Below, one piece after another: positions 11,918 through 23,248 of a DNA stretch of 64,000 nucleotides; within the stretch, counting starts at the first letter, position 1, and the number at the start of each line of letters is the position of its first letter. The translations under genes and the position numbers were made by a program. Origin of the DNA: Flectonema sp. DT1601 (lineage: Eukaryota > Euglenozoa > Diplonemea > Diplonemida > Diplonemidae); contig OZ025781.1 in the NCBI GenBank assembly GCA_964019425.1, forward strand, positions 812,501 through 876,500. Direction: 5' to 3'. The notes under the pieces were generated by a model. It did no database searches, was not told the DNA's origin, and was given only the letters and a program-made list of their open reading frames with translations.

Positions 11918-12596
11918 GTTTGGATTGGGTACGATTTTTAAAATCAAAAAAAAAAAAACAAGAAATAAATAACATAAATAGTTTAGGGATACATTACCTA
12001 ACTCAACACAAAAAAAAAGAAGGAAAAAAAAAAAAATACATTACAAAAAAAAAAACACCAAGGCAACCAAAAAAGAAAAAAAAAAATTAAATTAAATTAA
12101 ATAAGAAATAATGTAATCTTACGGAGAGCACTTGAGAACAATTTCAATGAGCTGGTACTGGTCATTTTTTTTTTTTTTTTTTTTTCATTCTTTTTTAAAA
12201 CCCCAATTTTTAAAAACCAAAATTCGACGTGCATTTCCTTCATTATTGCTCGTTTGTCATCTCCTCACTTCTACATTTGTTGTTTTTTTTAAAAAAAATT
12301 TTTTTTGATGTGGTATTGTGATCGCGTAGTGCACACAATATTGCTTGTCCAAATTCGTTTGTTTGTCTTCCTTTCAATTCTTCACAAAGTTGTTCTTCGT
12401 TCTAAATCCGTCATTTAGTAAATCAGTACCAGTTTTTGGGTTCAAGTGCTCTTCAAGTATATGCTGTATTTTTAAACCTGTTCTTAACTAATTTGTTTCT
12501 TACTCTTTCTAACTGATATTGGTAACCCCTGTTGACTTAGTTTCGTTTTAGTTTTTACTTTTTGCATTATTTAGGATTTTCTAGCTGTCCTGATGG

Positions 12597-12633
<37 letters not shown>

Positions 12634-13689
12634 CCTGAATACATAAAAAACCTACTACAAAATTAAAGGAGGAAAAAAAAAAAAAAAAAGGAAACGTTTT
12701 TTTTATTTTTTATTTAAAAATTCTTGTTTGTGTGTTTTCCTGTGTGATTGGTTTCCTTTTTTTTCCTCCGACATTTCTTGAAAGGGAAAAAAAAAAATAA
12801 TTTAAATAAAAAAAAAAAAAAATAGAAATATAAGTCTAATGTAGGAGTTGAAGTAATAAGAAAAAGAGAAGGAGGTAATGGGTACAGTAGCTAGAGAGTA
12901 GTGAAGAAGAAATATAAATTGGTTTTTCAGGTTTTTTTTTCACTAAGAAGTATTTTTTATTTTATTTTTGTTTTTTTCTTTTTAGTCTCAGGGTTCTCCT
13001 GTAGATGCGCATGCCTGATTTTATTTTTGTACGGATTTAATTTCTTGGAGAGGAAAAAAAAAAACAAAACCATCAGAAAGAACTATCTATTTAGAGTATT
13101 GAAAACTCGGAACACCTCCCCATTCGGTTCGCCGCCCCCAATCAACATTGAGAAGGTATGCTGCTGTCAGGTTTTTATTCTCTCCCCGTTCCGCCCCAAA
13201 ATATATATTTTTTAAATCTTTTTTTAAATATTATTATTATTACTGTTTTTTTTTATTTTATTTTATTTTTTTTTTATGTTCAATTTATCTAGGATATATG
13301 GTTTTTTTTAAGCAAAGTTTTATTATTGCAAAAGTTGACCCTCCCCTTTTCACCCCCCCTTCTTTTCATTCTATCGTTTTTTTTTTCCCTTTCTCATTTA
13401 TGAGGTCCTCAACACTACCCCTTCTTGATGGAGTCTATAATCTAAATTGGCTTTGCATAAAAAAAAGAAAACACATATTCACGTCTTTTTTTGATTTGGT
13501 GAAGCCAGTATTTAGATAAAAAAAACAAAAAAAAAAAGATCTAATTAAATGTGCATGTTTTTTTTTGAGGGGGAGAAAATAAAAAATGCACGAGTTTGTT
13601 TCTAAGGTGGGCAATCATTTTTTCTCGTTCGCCTTTTTTTTTATTTTTTTTTTTTATTTTTTGAAACCTTTCTTGCATTGTCGATTCTG
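11918..13689. other. AT-rich spacer, no gene seen
   Basis: After the CCCH gene the sequence becomes poly-A and poly-T rich, with runs above 30 T near 12,600. A cluster of ordinary sequence at 12,340-12,590 shows no coding or RNA landmark that I recognise. By position this would be the spacer upstream of rDNA-like unit B. The 12,901-13,519 open frames are Phe/Tyr-rich artefacts of T tracts. Confidence 0.45.
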
Positions 13690-14138
13690 TGCCTGTAGAC
13701 TTTGCTTGGCAGCCAGTAGCCGATTTTTTTAAAAAAAAAAAAGTATACATTTGTTTATTATAAAGCTGAAATATTCATGTGTCGGTTATCGAAATATTTT
13801 ATGCTGTCCCTGGGATACTAATTCGAAGGTAATTCACGGGGGCGTTAAGCAGAAAATTCACTTTTACAAAAAAAAAAAAGAAAGAAAAAAAAAGATAATG
13901 TTTCTCTTTCTTTCCGTTCTTCTTCTTGTTTCAACATTTTTTTTTTTTTTTTTTTTTTTCAATTTCTATTTCATTTTGTTGCTTTGTTCAGCACTGTGAA
14001 TATGAGTTTTCTTGACTACGTTCCTTTTTTACAGGCAATTGTTGAGTTTCAACTTTTTTTTTTTTTTTTTTTTTTTTGCCTTATCGACTATGATTTCAGG
14101 AATACAAGTATTATCAGTATTCCTGTTGGTTTCGAAGG

Positions 14139-14950
14139 GCACGCCGCCGGTTAACTTTGGTGGTATGGTGAGCTCTGTGTTCTTTTTAATTGGGAACACA
14201 TATTGAGAAAAAAAAAAAAAATGACAGAGATTCTGTCGGTGTGTTTTTTTTAATTATTTAATTTTTAATCTGTTATTCAAAAAAAAAAGCTTCCATCCGC
14301 AATCATCTCCATGATCGGGCTTTAGGATCTATCCTTTGCTTTTATTTTTAATGTTATCCTTATCATTGTCCAGTAGAGTTCGGCTATTTTTTTTCTCCCT
14401 TTTTTTTTCTCGACCCCCCTTCCGAATTTGAGGTCACTCTTCGCGGTAACAGTTTTTTTTGTACCGAAATTTAAAAAACGAAAAGAAAAAAAAAAAAAAA
14501 AAATAGCACGCTACCCGTTAACTTTGGTGGTATGATGAATAGTGTTCTTTACAGCTGGAACATGATTTAGTACTGATTGGGGTTCTGTTCAGGTAGTTTA
14601 TACCATTACACCCCTGTTGACAAGAAGTGATTGTGTGTGCTAGTTTTTTTGCATGCACAACTTTTGTTTCTCTATTTCGTTTGTCTTTCCACTTCTTTCC
14701 ATCTATTTCTACGTCAAGTCAGTAGATTTGTTGTTTCTGCTCTTCAAGACATGTCACCGTCACGTGGTTGAGGTGTCTGTTTCACGAAAGCACGCTACCC
14801 GTTAACTTTGGTGGTATGGTGATCACAGTCTTCCTTACAGCTAGGAACACATTTGTAATATTGTAGTTTAGACCGACAGGGTTCTGTTTAAGGTATTTTC
14901 TGCCATCACCCGGTCTTCTACAACAGCTTGCTCAGCAGGCAATCTACGTG
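14139..14950 (+). repeat. Three diverged tandem units sharing a conserved 5' block
   Basis: Units begin at 14,139, 14,506 and 14,790. Each opens with about 33 nt of near-identity: GCACGC, then CGTTAACTTTGGTGGTAT in units 2 and 3, with GGTTAACTTTGGTGGTAT in unit 1. Units 2 and 3 also share TTACAGCT(A)GGAACA and a GGTTCTGTT(C/T) patch further on, but the downstream parts diverge strongly. A sharply conserved 5' block ending in GTATG, the donor start used by introns in this window, followed by a variable T-rich part, is the layout of spliced-leader RNA genes. It could equally be an internally duplicated rRNA insert, since the units lie between SSU-like patches. Confidence 0.5.
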
Positions 14951-15664
14951 CTATGTGCACGCATAACCCTTTTTTTCAAAAGCTTTTTTTGATTTTCTTT
15001 TTTTTTCGTAAAGTTGTCTTTCCAACTGCTATTCCATTATCTCCACATCGGGTCCAGAACGGGCAATTCTTTTTTCTGAATGTCAGTTGTCAGCTGCTCC
15101 GTTATTTCCCCTCTTTTTTTTCCTTCATTCTGAAAATCTCGTCACAGGCGCTTTGTATTACCATAATTATTATCAGTGGTTTAAATACACCTCTCTTGTT
15201 CGCCATTCCAGACTAGAAATAATGGCTATTCGAATGAAGGAGTCCGTGTCCCGCATATGCCATTTCTTATTCCTCACAAAACCCTCTTTTTTTGTATCAT
15301 TCCATGTCTTCGCCATGATTAATAATAATAAAACGTATCTATTCGTGTGAGTGCACATAGTTTAGTGTTGAGCTTGGTTGGAACCTTGCGTTCCTTTTGC
15401 CTTCTTTTTCATGTGCGCATCCAATGCTTGTGTGAAAACTTTAAAGGAAGTGTATGAATTTGGCTTTTTCGGTCGCACGCACCCCTTCATATCGTTTGTG
15501 CTTATTAATAGCTCGTTATTTTATTAATAAATAACATTATTCTTAGGGGATCATTGCATATGATGAAGAGGTTCTTGTTCATGATATTGTTAGGTTCCTC
15601 TTCGTCGCAAATATTCATCGTAATTTTTTTAATTTCTTTTTTAAAATTTTTTTTTTTTCCTTAA

Positions 15665-15925
15665 ACAATGCAAACTGTAAAGGCTTTACATTGAATTTAC
15701 GTTTTCCCTTTTTTCTTTTTCTCGAAATATTCGTGTGACTTAAAATATTTCAAAAAAATGAATTTGGTAAGTTGAAAAGAGCAGCACAGTTTTCTTTTCC
15801 TCACCTTATTCATTCCTTTGATGTGCTACATGTCGCAGTGTACAGCTGTAAAAGCTTTACACTGCGACTGTGTTTGTTGTTTTACTTCTTCCTCTTTCGA
15901 GATACATTCGCGTGACTTAGGGGAA
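15665..15925 (+). repeat. Pair of related hairpin elements
   Basis: Element 1 (15,665-15,755) and element 2 (15,832-15,925) share CTGTAAA(A/G)GCTTTACA, a pyrimidine-rich spacer and TTCG(T/C)GTGACTTA. Element 2 folds as GTCGCAGTGTA (15,832-15,842) with TACACTGCGAC (15,858-15,868) around AGCT/AGCT and loop GTAAA. In element 1 the same stem is CAATG/CATTG where element 2 has CAGTG/CACTG, which is a compensatory A-T to G-C change. This suggests selection on RNA structure. The elements lie inside the swollen SSU-like unit B, and the function is unknown. Confidence 0.45.
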
Positions 15926-16370
15926 AAAAAAAAAAAAAAAAAAAAAACTGAGTGTGTCAGAATCTGAAAGTAAGCTTGCGTAGCATTCCAGTTTACTTTC
16001 GGTAGTTACGACTTCTCTAAATTTTCGTTTTTTTTTTTTTTTTTAAAAGGAAGTGTAGCCTTAATTTTCCCTCATACATAAATTATAGGTGTTTTTTTCT
16101 TTTTTTTTTTTTTTTTTTTTAAAAACTCATCATAGAGGATTTGTGATACATATCCTTTTATTTCATACTTTTATCAAGAAGAAATTTCCTCTCAAAAAAA
16201 GGGTCACTTTCTGTTTTTCCCCTTTTTTTTCTTTTTTTTTTTTTTTTTCCATTCTTCGTAATTACGTTTATTTATTGATCTTTTTTCACAATTAAAAAAA
16301 AAAAATGGAGGTTTTCTACTACTCTTTTTGCTTGCCAAAAGTAGGTCGCAATAGAAAAAAGAAAACCCCT

Positions 16371-16463
16371 GACGTCCCGCGTCGCGCAAGCGTCTCATCG
16401 CATTGTCAGCGGGATGGAATGCACACATTGGACGGGTCATCGACGTCGTTCTGATGGACGTGC
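16371..16463 (+). other. GC-rich island in AT-rich rDNA-like region
   Basis: About 90 nt of GC-rich sequence stands out among homopolymers. TCCCGC 16,375-16,380 can pair with GCGGGA 16,409-16,414 around a small CGC-GCAA-GCG hairpin (GNRA loop), and GCAC 16,421-16,424 can pair with GTGC 16,460-16,463. The context is an SSU-like gene, so it may be a retained helix or an inserted RNA. I do not recognise it. Confidence 0.3.
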
Positions 16464-18713
16464 ACAAAACAAAAACAAGGAATTGAGTTTCCTAGTTTCA
16501 GAATTGTTATTTGTTTCTTCTTTTTATCCCTCCTTTCCCCCCTGCTAGAACAAAAAAAAAGTTTTTAGTATTTTTCCACCTAAAAACTCTTTTTTTACTA
16601 GAAAAAAAAAAAAAACCAAAAAAAAAAATCTCTTCTTTTCCTTCTCGTTTATATATACTTGTGTTGTTTTTCTTGCTTCATTGGTTTTATGTTTTTTTTT
16701 TTTCTTTCCTGTTCACTCCACTCCCTTTCCCTCCTCTCCCTTTTTCATTTGTTATTCAATGTTAGCAGTTTCTTCGAAGGAAGCATTCTGCGATCAATCC
16801 TTTTTAAGCTATTGCATCCTACAGGAAGCTCACGATGTAAAAACACTATTGTAGTGGTTTGCCAAAGTAACTGCACAGTAACCATTCATTTAGACGTCGC
16901 TATATTCTATTTTTTTCAAGTAGAATAAAGAATTTTCCTTTTGGCAATTTACGCCAGAGGAAAAAAAAAAAAAAAAAAAAAAAATCTTTCCTTTTTTAAA
17001 TAAATAAATAAATAATAATAAAAAAAAAAGAAATTGTGCAACAAAAAATCTCCATTCAAGAATCCCATTTTTGAATACCACTAATACATTAATAGTGTTC
17101 GGGCACAGTGAGCGTAGGAAAGTTGAATGCAACGACGTCGGTTTACAAAGTCTCAAGGGTACTGCAAAGCCAGAGGGTTTGCTGTTAAATTGATGTCTTT
17201 ATATAATAAGGGGATAAATGTTCTATTACCAAACAAAGAGGCTAGCGTATAATACTTTCAGCGCTTATTTTTGTTGTTTTATAGCCTCTTTTTTTTTTTT
17301 TATATCTTCTCTCTCCCTCTCTCTCCCTCTCTCCTTTCAAGCGACTCACCAAATAGGGAATAAGTTGCGTCTTTACCGTGCTGAACTGTTCTCATTGCGA
17401 TTTTGTTTGAGAGAAATCTCAACCAAGTTCTCTAACCTTATCACTACTTTATCTGAGAAAAGAAAAAAAAAAAAAAAAAAAAAAAAACGTTTTGCAGTGA
17501 GACTTAGTTGGTTTTTTTTTTTTTTTTTTTTTTGCTCTCTTACACAGGAATGTCATCAGGGACAGAGAGTTCTTGTTTGTTTTTAAAAAAAAAGGATCTT
17601 ATATCACTGGCTTTAGACAATCTCTTGTGGTACAATTTTTGTTGTACAGCAACTTTATTTATTTTTTAAAGATCTGTTTTTCAAATTATTAAACGGTAAC
17701 TAACTGTGCTGCTTGCCAAGTAGTAATTTTGTTCAGGATACGCGTGTCTTTTTGTAAAGTCATGAACGTGAAAACGCTTAACCTTTTTAAGTGTTTAAGT
17801 GTGCATGGTGATTGTTTGAGATATCCTGTCCTATGCACCGGCGGGTTTTTTTTGAAAAAAAAAAAAATTAACAGGCAGATTTTTAATGACGGGAATCGCT
17901 GCTGGGAAGGTGTCACACTTGTTTCTCTGAGTAGTCGAAAACGAAGTTAGTTTTGTGAAGTGGATGCTCTTTACGAGTTTTTCATTCATTCCTTTCTACT
18001 TCACGTCAGCTATTCAGTACAAGAGTGAGACCTTGAATTGCTTGAACCGTATAAAAAAAAAAGCAAAAAGTGCTCTTCACTATTGCTGGAAAGATAAGTC
18101 TTACCGTAGCAGTTATTTTTGTGTAAGTTCAATTCCCCCTATCTGTTTTTTTTTTTTTTAGTTTCTTTTTCATTCGCCTGGTCTGCGGATGTTACCCCAT
18201 TGCAGCAGTAGTTTAGTTTTCGGCGATGGTGCACTTGTGCGTCTTTATCGTCTTTAGTAGAAAGATTATTTTATCAATTGCAAAAGAAAGCACAAAAAAG
18301 CAGTTTTTTTCAAATCCTCATTCCTCATGTGGTTTCTTTTTAAAATGTAGCGATACTAAAAATGAATTGCGAGTCTTTTTTTTTTTTTCCCTGACGAAGC
18401 TGTTTCGACGAGCCATTTTTTATTCACAGTTGGACGTTTACACCAACAGGTCATCAGCTTACCCTGATCACGTCCCTCTCATTTGTACACATCGCCCGTT
18501 GTTACTATCGAATGGTTGTAAGGATCTGTATCCACTAAATGTTCTTCTTTACGAACGACACCTATTATTTCGAGAATGGTATTTAAAAAAATTAGCTCAA
18601 CTTTTTTTTTTATGACAATACTCCTTCAGAAATAGTCTTTTTTGAACTTGTTTCTATCCTAAGCAGTTGCTATTCGGTAGTGGGTATCTAACTCCACGAT
18701 GCTTTGCTGACTC

Positions 18714-18744
<31 letters not shown>

Positions 18745-19451
18745 CCTCCTGATGAAATAAAAATAAAAATAAGGAAATAATTAAATGCATACCAAAAGCT
18801 CACAAAAAAAAAAAAAAAAAAAGGGATGTTTTAATTCGAAAAGTTTTTTCGTGTGCGATCTCATTTGAAGTATTACACTCTAGGAAAACTTAGTCTAATC
18901 CCTCAATACTATTATTAGTGTGTTGGATATCAGTGATTGCAACACGACAAAGTAGAATAAGCAATAACTTGTGCGAATGGTTATTTTCCTTTTTTTTTTT
19001 TTTTTTTAAATTGATTTTCGCGGCTCTACACTATTTTTCTTTCCGCTCCATCCGCTCCAATTGCTTTTTTTCTTGCATTACTTTTTTTTTTTTAGTATCC
19101 ATTTTAATTATTAATGAACCAGTAGGAGAAACGACTGTTTAGCACCCAGCGGATTGAAGCTTCTGGAAGTGCTTTGCGGTTTTGTTTTACCCTTGGTCTT
19201 TGTTCGTTGCGGGGTAGTCTGTCTTCAGATACTTCTGTTTTGGCAGGTTTTTTTTCCACTTCCCTTGCTTCACGTTTACTTTGTAGCTGCTGTTATTTTT
19301 GTGCGCAGTCTTTTTTTTTATTATCCCCCCCCCATCATTTATTCATGCCTTTTTTTAATGGAAAAACCTTCCTCATTACTTTTCTTTAGCATCCCATTTA
19401 TTGTTAATGAGGATGAAGTGCTTGCTTGAAAAGAAATTTAGTTAAGTAGAT

Positions 19452-19560
19452 CACGATACTCAAATGATTCTCTTTGGCTTTTTCGAGTTCCCTTTGAAAA
19501 AGTCAAAAGTTTTTGAATAAGTGGTCGCCTTTCTTTGAAGCGGCTGCTCATCTTGTCCTT
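19452..19560 (+). rRNA. 5.8S rRNA-like segment, unit B
   Basis: ACTCAAATGATTCTCTTTGG followed by TTTTTCGAGTTC (19,458-19,490) resembles the 5.8S start TTTCAACAACGGATCTCTTGG and TCTCGCATCGATG. AGTGGTCGCC and TTCTTTGAAGCG (19,520-19,542) resemble GTGAATCATCGAA and TCTTTGAACGC. Both halves are in the right order and spaced slightly shorter than normal. The segment follows the SSU-like 3' end by about 750 nt, which suits an ITS1. The level of identity is modest, and a covariance-model search would decide. Confidence 0.4.
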
Positions 19561-19568
19561 TCTTTTTC

Positions 19569-19600
19569 GGATCAAACTGAGCGGAAGGAAGAAGGGGGAA
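19569..19600 (+). rRNA. Possible LSU 5' start abutting 5.8S-like segment
   Basis: GGATCAAACTGAGCGGAAGG then AAGAAGGGGG resembles the LSU block CATATCAATAAGCGGAGGAAAAGAAACC. If real, only about 30 nt separate it from the 5.8S-like end, so ITS2 would be missing, as in microsporidian fused 5.8S-LSU genes. The match is short and purine-rich, so chance is possible. Confidence 0.25.
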
Positions 19601-22590
19601 AAAAAAATAATAATAACAATAATATAATAGTTTCAAGCGTGTGCCATTTTTAATGTGCTCTCGTTTTTCTTGTTAGTGTTGAGTCGATTTTATGCTCTCC
19701 TCAACAACGGAAAAAGAGGTGGTTCAAAATTTTATTTTTATTTTTTAATATATATGCTGTTTTATTGACATGGTTAAGTCTCTTCCCTTCATCGTCAGCT
19801 AACGGCTGTCGGTTTGATATACATTTATATTTATTGTAGTTGTCAAGTGGTGTCGAAAACCTCTTATACCGCTGTGAACCTACTTTCCTCAAAAAAAAAA
19901 AAAATAATAAAAAAAAAAATAATAAAATCAAACAATCCACCTTAACCTTGGTAAAAAGGTTTTGAGTACTTTCCTTGCCGCAGCATAAATTTCCATTTTC
20001 TTCTTTTCTTTTCTTTACGAATTCTTACGTTCATTAGTTAGTATTTATTTTTAAAGCAAACCCCCAAAGGCCCTTCTAGATACCTCTACCAGTGGCTTAA
20101 TCGTTTTATACGATAGTGGGCAGCAAATGATGAAGAATAAAGAAATAGTTTGGCTTTGTTTTACTGCCAAACAGAAAACAACTTAAAAAATATTAATAAA
20201 AAAAAATTAAAAAAAAAAAAACAACAACAAAGATAGATATGCTTCTCGTATAAGCAATAATTGCAGGAAGTAGTCATATTTTTTTTTCCCCGTTCTCTAA
20301 AATACTAGTTTCCTTTTTTTCTTATAATCTTTTTCATTTGCCATCCCTTCTTTCTTAGTATTGTATTTCATTTCTTGTGTTTGACACTAAATTGTGTCAA
20401 AAAACTTTAACATAATATCATAGTTTGACTGGAAGAAGGGAGATAAAGGTAAATAGGTACCCTCACTCGAAGTTAAGGTTTTTATAATTCTTTCTAGTTT
20501 TTTTTCCCATTCCAATTCTCCGTACTTGGTTTGGTTTCAACACATAATACAAAAAAAAAAAATTTCTCATCTCCCAAAGCATTCCTCTCTTTTTTTTTCT
20601 TTTTTTTTTTTCCCCTTTCTTTTTCTTTCTTTTTTTTTTTCTTTGTGCTTTCACAAAAAAAAAGAGAATAAGAAAAATAAAAAAAAATTTAAAAGAAAAA
20701 AAATAAAAAAAATTAGGGTTTTCCCTGCGAGATCAAAGAAAAAATCAAATTAATCTTATCCTGTCTGACAGCAGCATCCAGTCTTTGACGCAACTGCAAT
20801 AGTGCTCAGCAGCTTATGGGTAGGTGCTGGCGGTATCATTGTTCGTTGGTCAAGGTGCCTTCTCAATGTTTCAAAAAAAAAAAAAAAAAAAAAAAAGGAT
20901 GGTAATATGACATTAGCATATTGCAACCCCTCTCACTAAGGGGGTAAAATTCTAATTACAAAAAAAAATTACTAAAAAAAATCAATCAAAAAAAAAAAAA
21001 AAAAAAAAATCAGTGGCTCTCCCAGTTGACTTTGGGAGAAGTAGACGAGTTGATGTTTGTTAAATCTGCCAGAAAAAAAAAAAAAAAACACTTTTTGGCA
21101 ATTGTGTACATTTGGTATTCTATTCCCACTTTTTTTTTTTTTTCTTTCTTTCCCCGTTATCCATGTCCTCTTGTTTATCATCGTTGAATTATTGCAACGT
21201 TTTTCAGACATAAGTAAGCGGTCACTAAAAAAGGGTCGCGTTCCTTCTTTGGGCAAACGGAAAGCACGCAAGGTGAGTTGTGGCTATTTAAAACGAAAAA
21301 AACAAAAAAAGGGAAAAAAAAAGAAAAAAACGAGGAAGTAGAAGAAGAAGAAGAAAAAAAGAGCCAAGACTTATACATCCATCTATTTTGCCTCTTTTTT
21401 TCTTTCTTTTTGATTTTTTTTTTTTTTTTTTTGATTTGTTTCATCTTTTATTTGGAGCTTCGCCAGGTATAAAGCGACTTTCCCATTCTCATTCCCCACT
21501 CCATTTGCATCTTCCCTTCAACATGTTCTTTAAGGCTTTTATCTTAATAGAAGCACCTCTTGGCAATTATTCACTACTAATACTTGGCGCTGAGACGCAC
21601 GTCATGACCCTTGTGAGGCAAATTGGTGCAGGCAGGTTTGGAAGCTCTCATTCACTTTTTATTTTTATTTTTCTTCTCTCCCTCGTTCGAAGTCAAATCT
21701 TTCCTCAAAAAAAAAAAAATAAAATAAAATCAATCCAGCTGTTAACATTGTAAGCTGGATCGTACTTGCGATAGTATTTATCCAGAAACGCTGAAAAAAC
21801 AAAAAAACGGTTTTGGCGCACTTTGCCTTTCGTTTTTTACAGAGTGTTTCTCTTTACTTTTATGCGAACCAAAAAGTTTCTATTGCCTTTCAACCTCTTC
21901 ATAATGCAAACAGTGGGCTACCAATGAACCGTTTGCTGAGGTTCTTTCCTTGGCATCCACACTACTGAACCACCTTTATGCAATGTAATCGTGAGAAACT
22001 GTTGGCAGAGTTCCCTGCTGTTTCATCTACAAGGCGATGTCATTTGTATTTGAGGTCACTTTTTATTTTGGTTCCTGTTTTTTTTTTTCTTTCTTTTTTT
22101 GTTCTCTCTTTTATCCACGCTATTCCTGTCAGTTATACTGATTGTCTCATTCTGTGGCGCCCTGTCTATGATTAGAAGATCAGCTGTACATATTAATACT
22201 TACAACGAGGGAAATAGTAACAAGTATTGCCACCGCGAGTTCTTGTTCGTATTTCCTGAAAGTTGACTTCTACAAAATAATAACCCAAACAACAAAATAA
22301 ACACTCACAGTATTCTTGTGGCGCACATTTTTTGTGGGCTCACAAAAAAAGAAAAAAAAAGATGCGATAAAAAGCCTGAAAAGAACGTTCTCCTCCGCCC
22401 TCCTATTTTCTTTTTTTTAACCCATTCCCACGTGATGCAAACGGCCTCAACGGTTTCTGAATTTTTACAACCTTTTAACTTAAACAGGTTAGATATATGT
22501 CTGATGAGAAATGATAAGATGGCAACGGCAGGCAGTCCCTCGTATGAAATAATCAAATATTCTCTCCAGTAACACTTTACCAAAAACTAA
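19601..22590. other. AT-rich region downstream of 5.8S-like segment; no gene called
   Basis: This is about 3 kb of homopolymer-rich sequence with islands of normal composition (19,960-20,130, 20,750-20,870, 21,180-21,290, 21,540-21,650, 21,840-22,270). By position it should hold LSU rRNA, but I could not find the peptidyl-transferase or sarcin-ricin strings. At 21,008-21,040 there is a CTCCCA/TGGGAG hairpin. The open frames are Phe/Lys-rich artefacts. A TATTCTCTCCAG acceptor-like site near 22,572 precedes the next gene. Confidence 0.4.
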
Positions 22591-23248
22591 ATGTCTATGA
22601 TGGGGAGGATGGATATTGGTACTGCGATGTATCACAACAATCAAAAGGAACCATTCGTTATTATTTCTGGGTTTAATTTATGTGACATGGCTGGGATAAG
22701 AACTCGTTTTGGAAAATGTGGAGTTGTTACAAACGACAGGATGATTGGATCAGATATGTGGCTGCAATACTCACGAAGCGATGAGACAATGAGAGCACTG
22801 TCTTGCAATAATACGGCAGTGATACCTGGTAGTTGGGTTAGCGTTATTGTCTCCCAGTCTCCACCACCACTACCTTTAGAAAAAACTAAAAGAGCAACTC
22901 CAACAAATGACGCAAAACGTCATTCAGCAGATTTTTCCTTCGCCTCACCGGAAGCAATTTCCTTACCAGCGGCTTCACTGTGTCCGCTGATCACACCAAC
23001 ACCTTCTAATAAAGAAGTTATTAATTATACTCCTAGCCAACGACCGTCACTTTCGGTTAGATGGTCGCTTCTTAATAAACTTCCTAAAGAGACTCGAAGA
23101 GACGAAAATGGATATCCAATCCCTGAGGTATGTTATTAAGTTTACTGTTTGAGTATTAAGAAAGTACTCTTATTTTAATAATTGAACACAGCTCTCTCTA
23201 GAAGGTCAGCAAGTGAAGTACTCCGTGAGGCTACCTGACGGAGCGTGA
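22591..23248 (+). CDS. Nup35/Nup53-type (MPPN RRM) nucleoporin-like protein
   Basis: Two exons, 22591-23127 and 23192-23248 (197 aa). The 64-nt intron opens GTATGT and ends AACACAG, and the join restores frame. Residues about 25-95 read VIISGFNLCDMAGIRTRFG ... SDMWLQYSRSDETMRALSCN ... VSVIV. This fits the Nup35/Nup53 RRM pattern, in which Trp and Tyr replace aromatic RNP residues and which dimerises in the inner ring of the nuclear pore. The remainder is Pro/Ser/Thr-rich. The protein lacks the longer FG-bearing tail of fungal Nup53. The ATG lies 18 nt after a CTCTCCAG acceptor-like site. It is the first gene after the rDNA-like region and is followed by an ACBP gene. Assignment rests on one domain read by eye. 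Confidence 0.6.

Larger units (their letters stand above)
13690..18705 (+). rRNA. Divergent, insertion-rich SSU rRNA-like region, unit B
   Basis: At 18,449-18,515 the sequence GGTCATCAGC ... CACGTCCCT ... TTGTACACATCGCCCGTTG ... CGAATGG matches the eukaryotic SSU decoding region (GTCATCAGC, ACGTCCCTGCC, TTTGTACACACCGCCCGTCG, GAATGG) at roughly 80%; several differences are C to T. Other patches, in SSU order, are 13,708-13,721 (GCAGCCAGTAG, weak 5' end), 13,812-13,850 (GGATAC ... GGTAATTC), 16,857-16,871 (GTTTGCCAAAG), 17,104-17,141 (GAAAGTT region), 17,356-17,385 (GGGAATAAGTTGCG, then GCTGAAC) and 17,501-17,575 (CTTAGTTGGT, a T run, then ACAGGAATGTCATCAGG). A 3'-end-like hairpin (GTGGG ... 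CTCCAC) is at 18,679-18,696. About 5 kb is far above the usual 1.8 kb, because of homopolymers and unexplained inserts. It could be a bloated functional gene or a decayed copy. The outer ends are approximate; the core 17.5-18.7 kb is the firmest. Confidence 0.6.

Noticed and set aside
14139-14175. SSU 530 loop at the first tandem-repeat unit
   Set aside because: GCACGCCGCCGGTTAACTTT has some likeness to GCCAGCAGCCGCGGTAATT, but it occurs three times in tandem and the downstream context differs, so I treat it as a repeat.
18226-18615. 129-codon frame over the SSU-like core
   Set aside because: It is a shadow of the rRNA decoding-site sequence.
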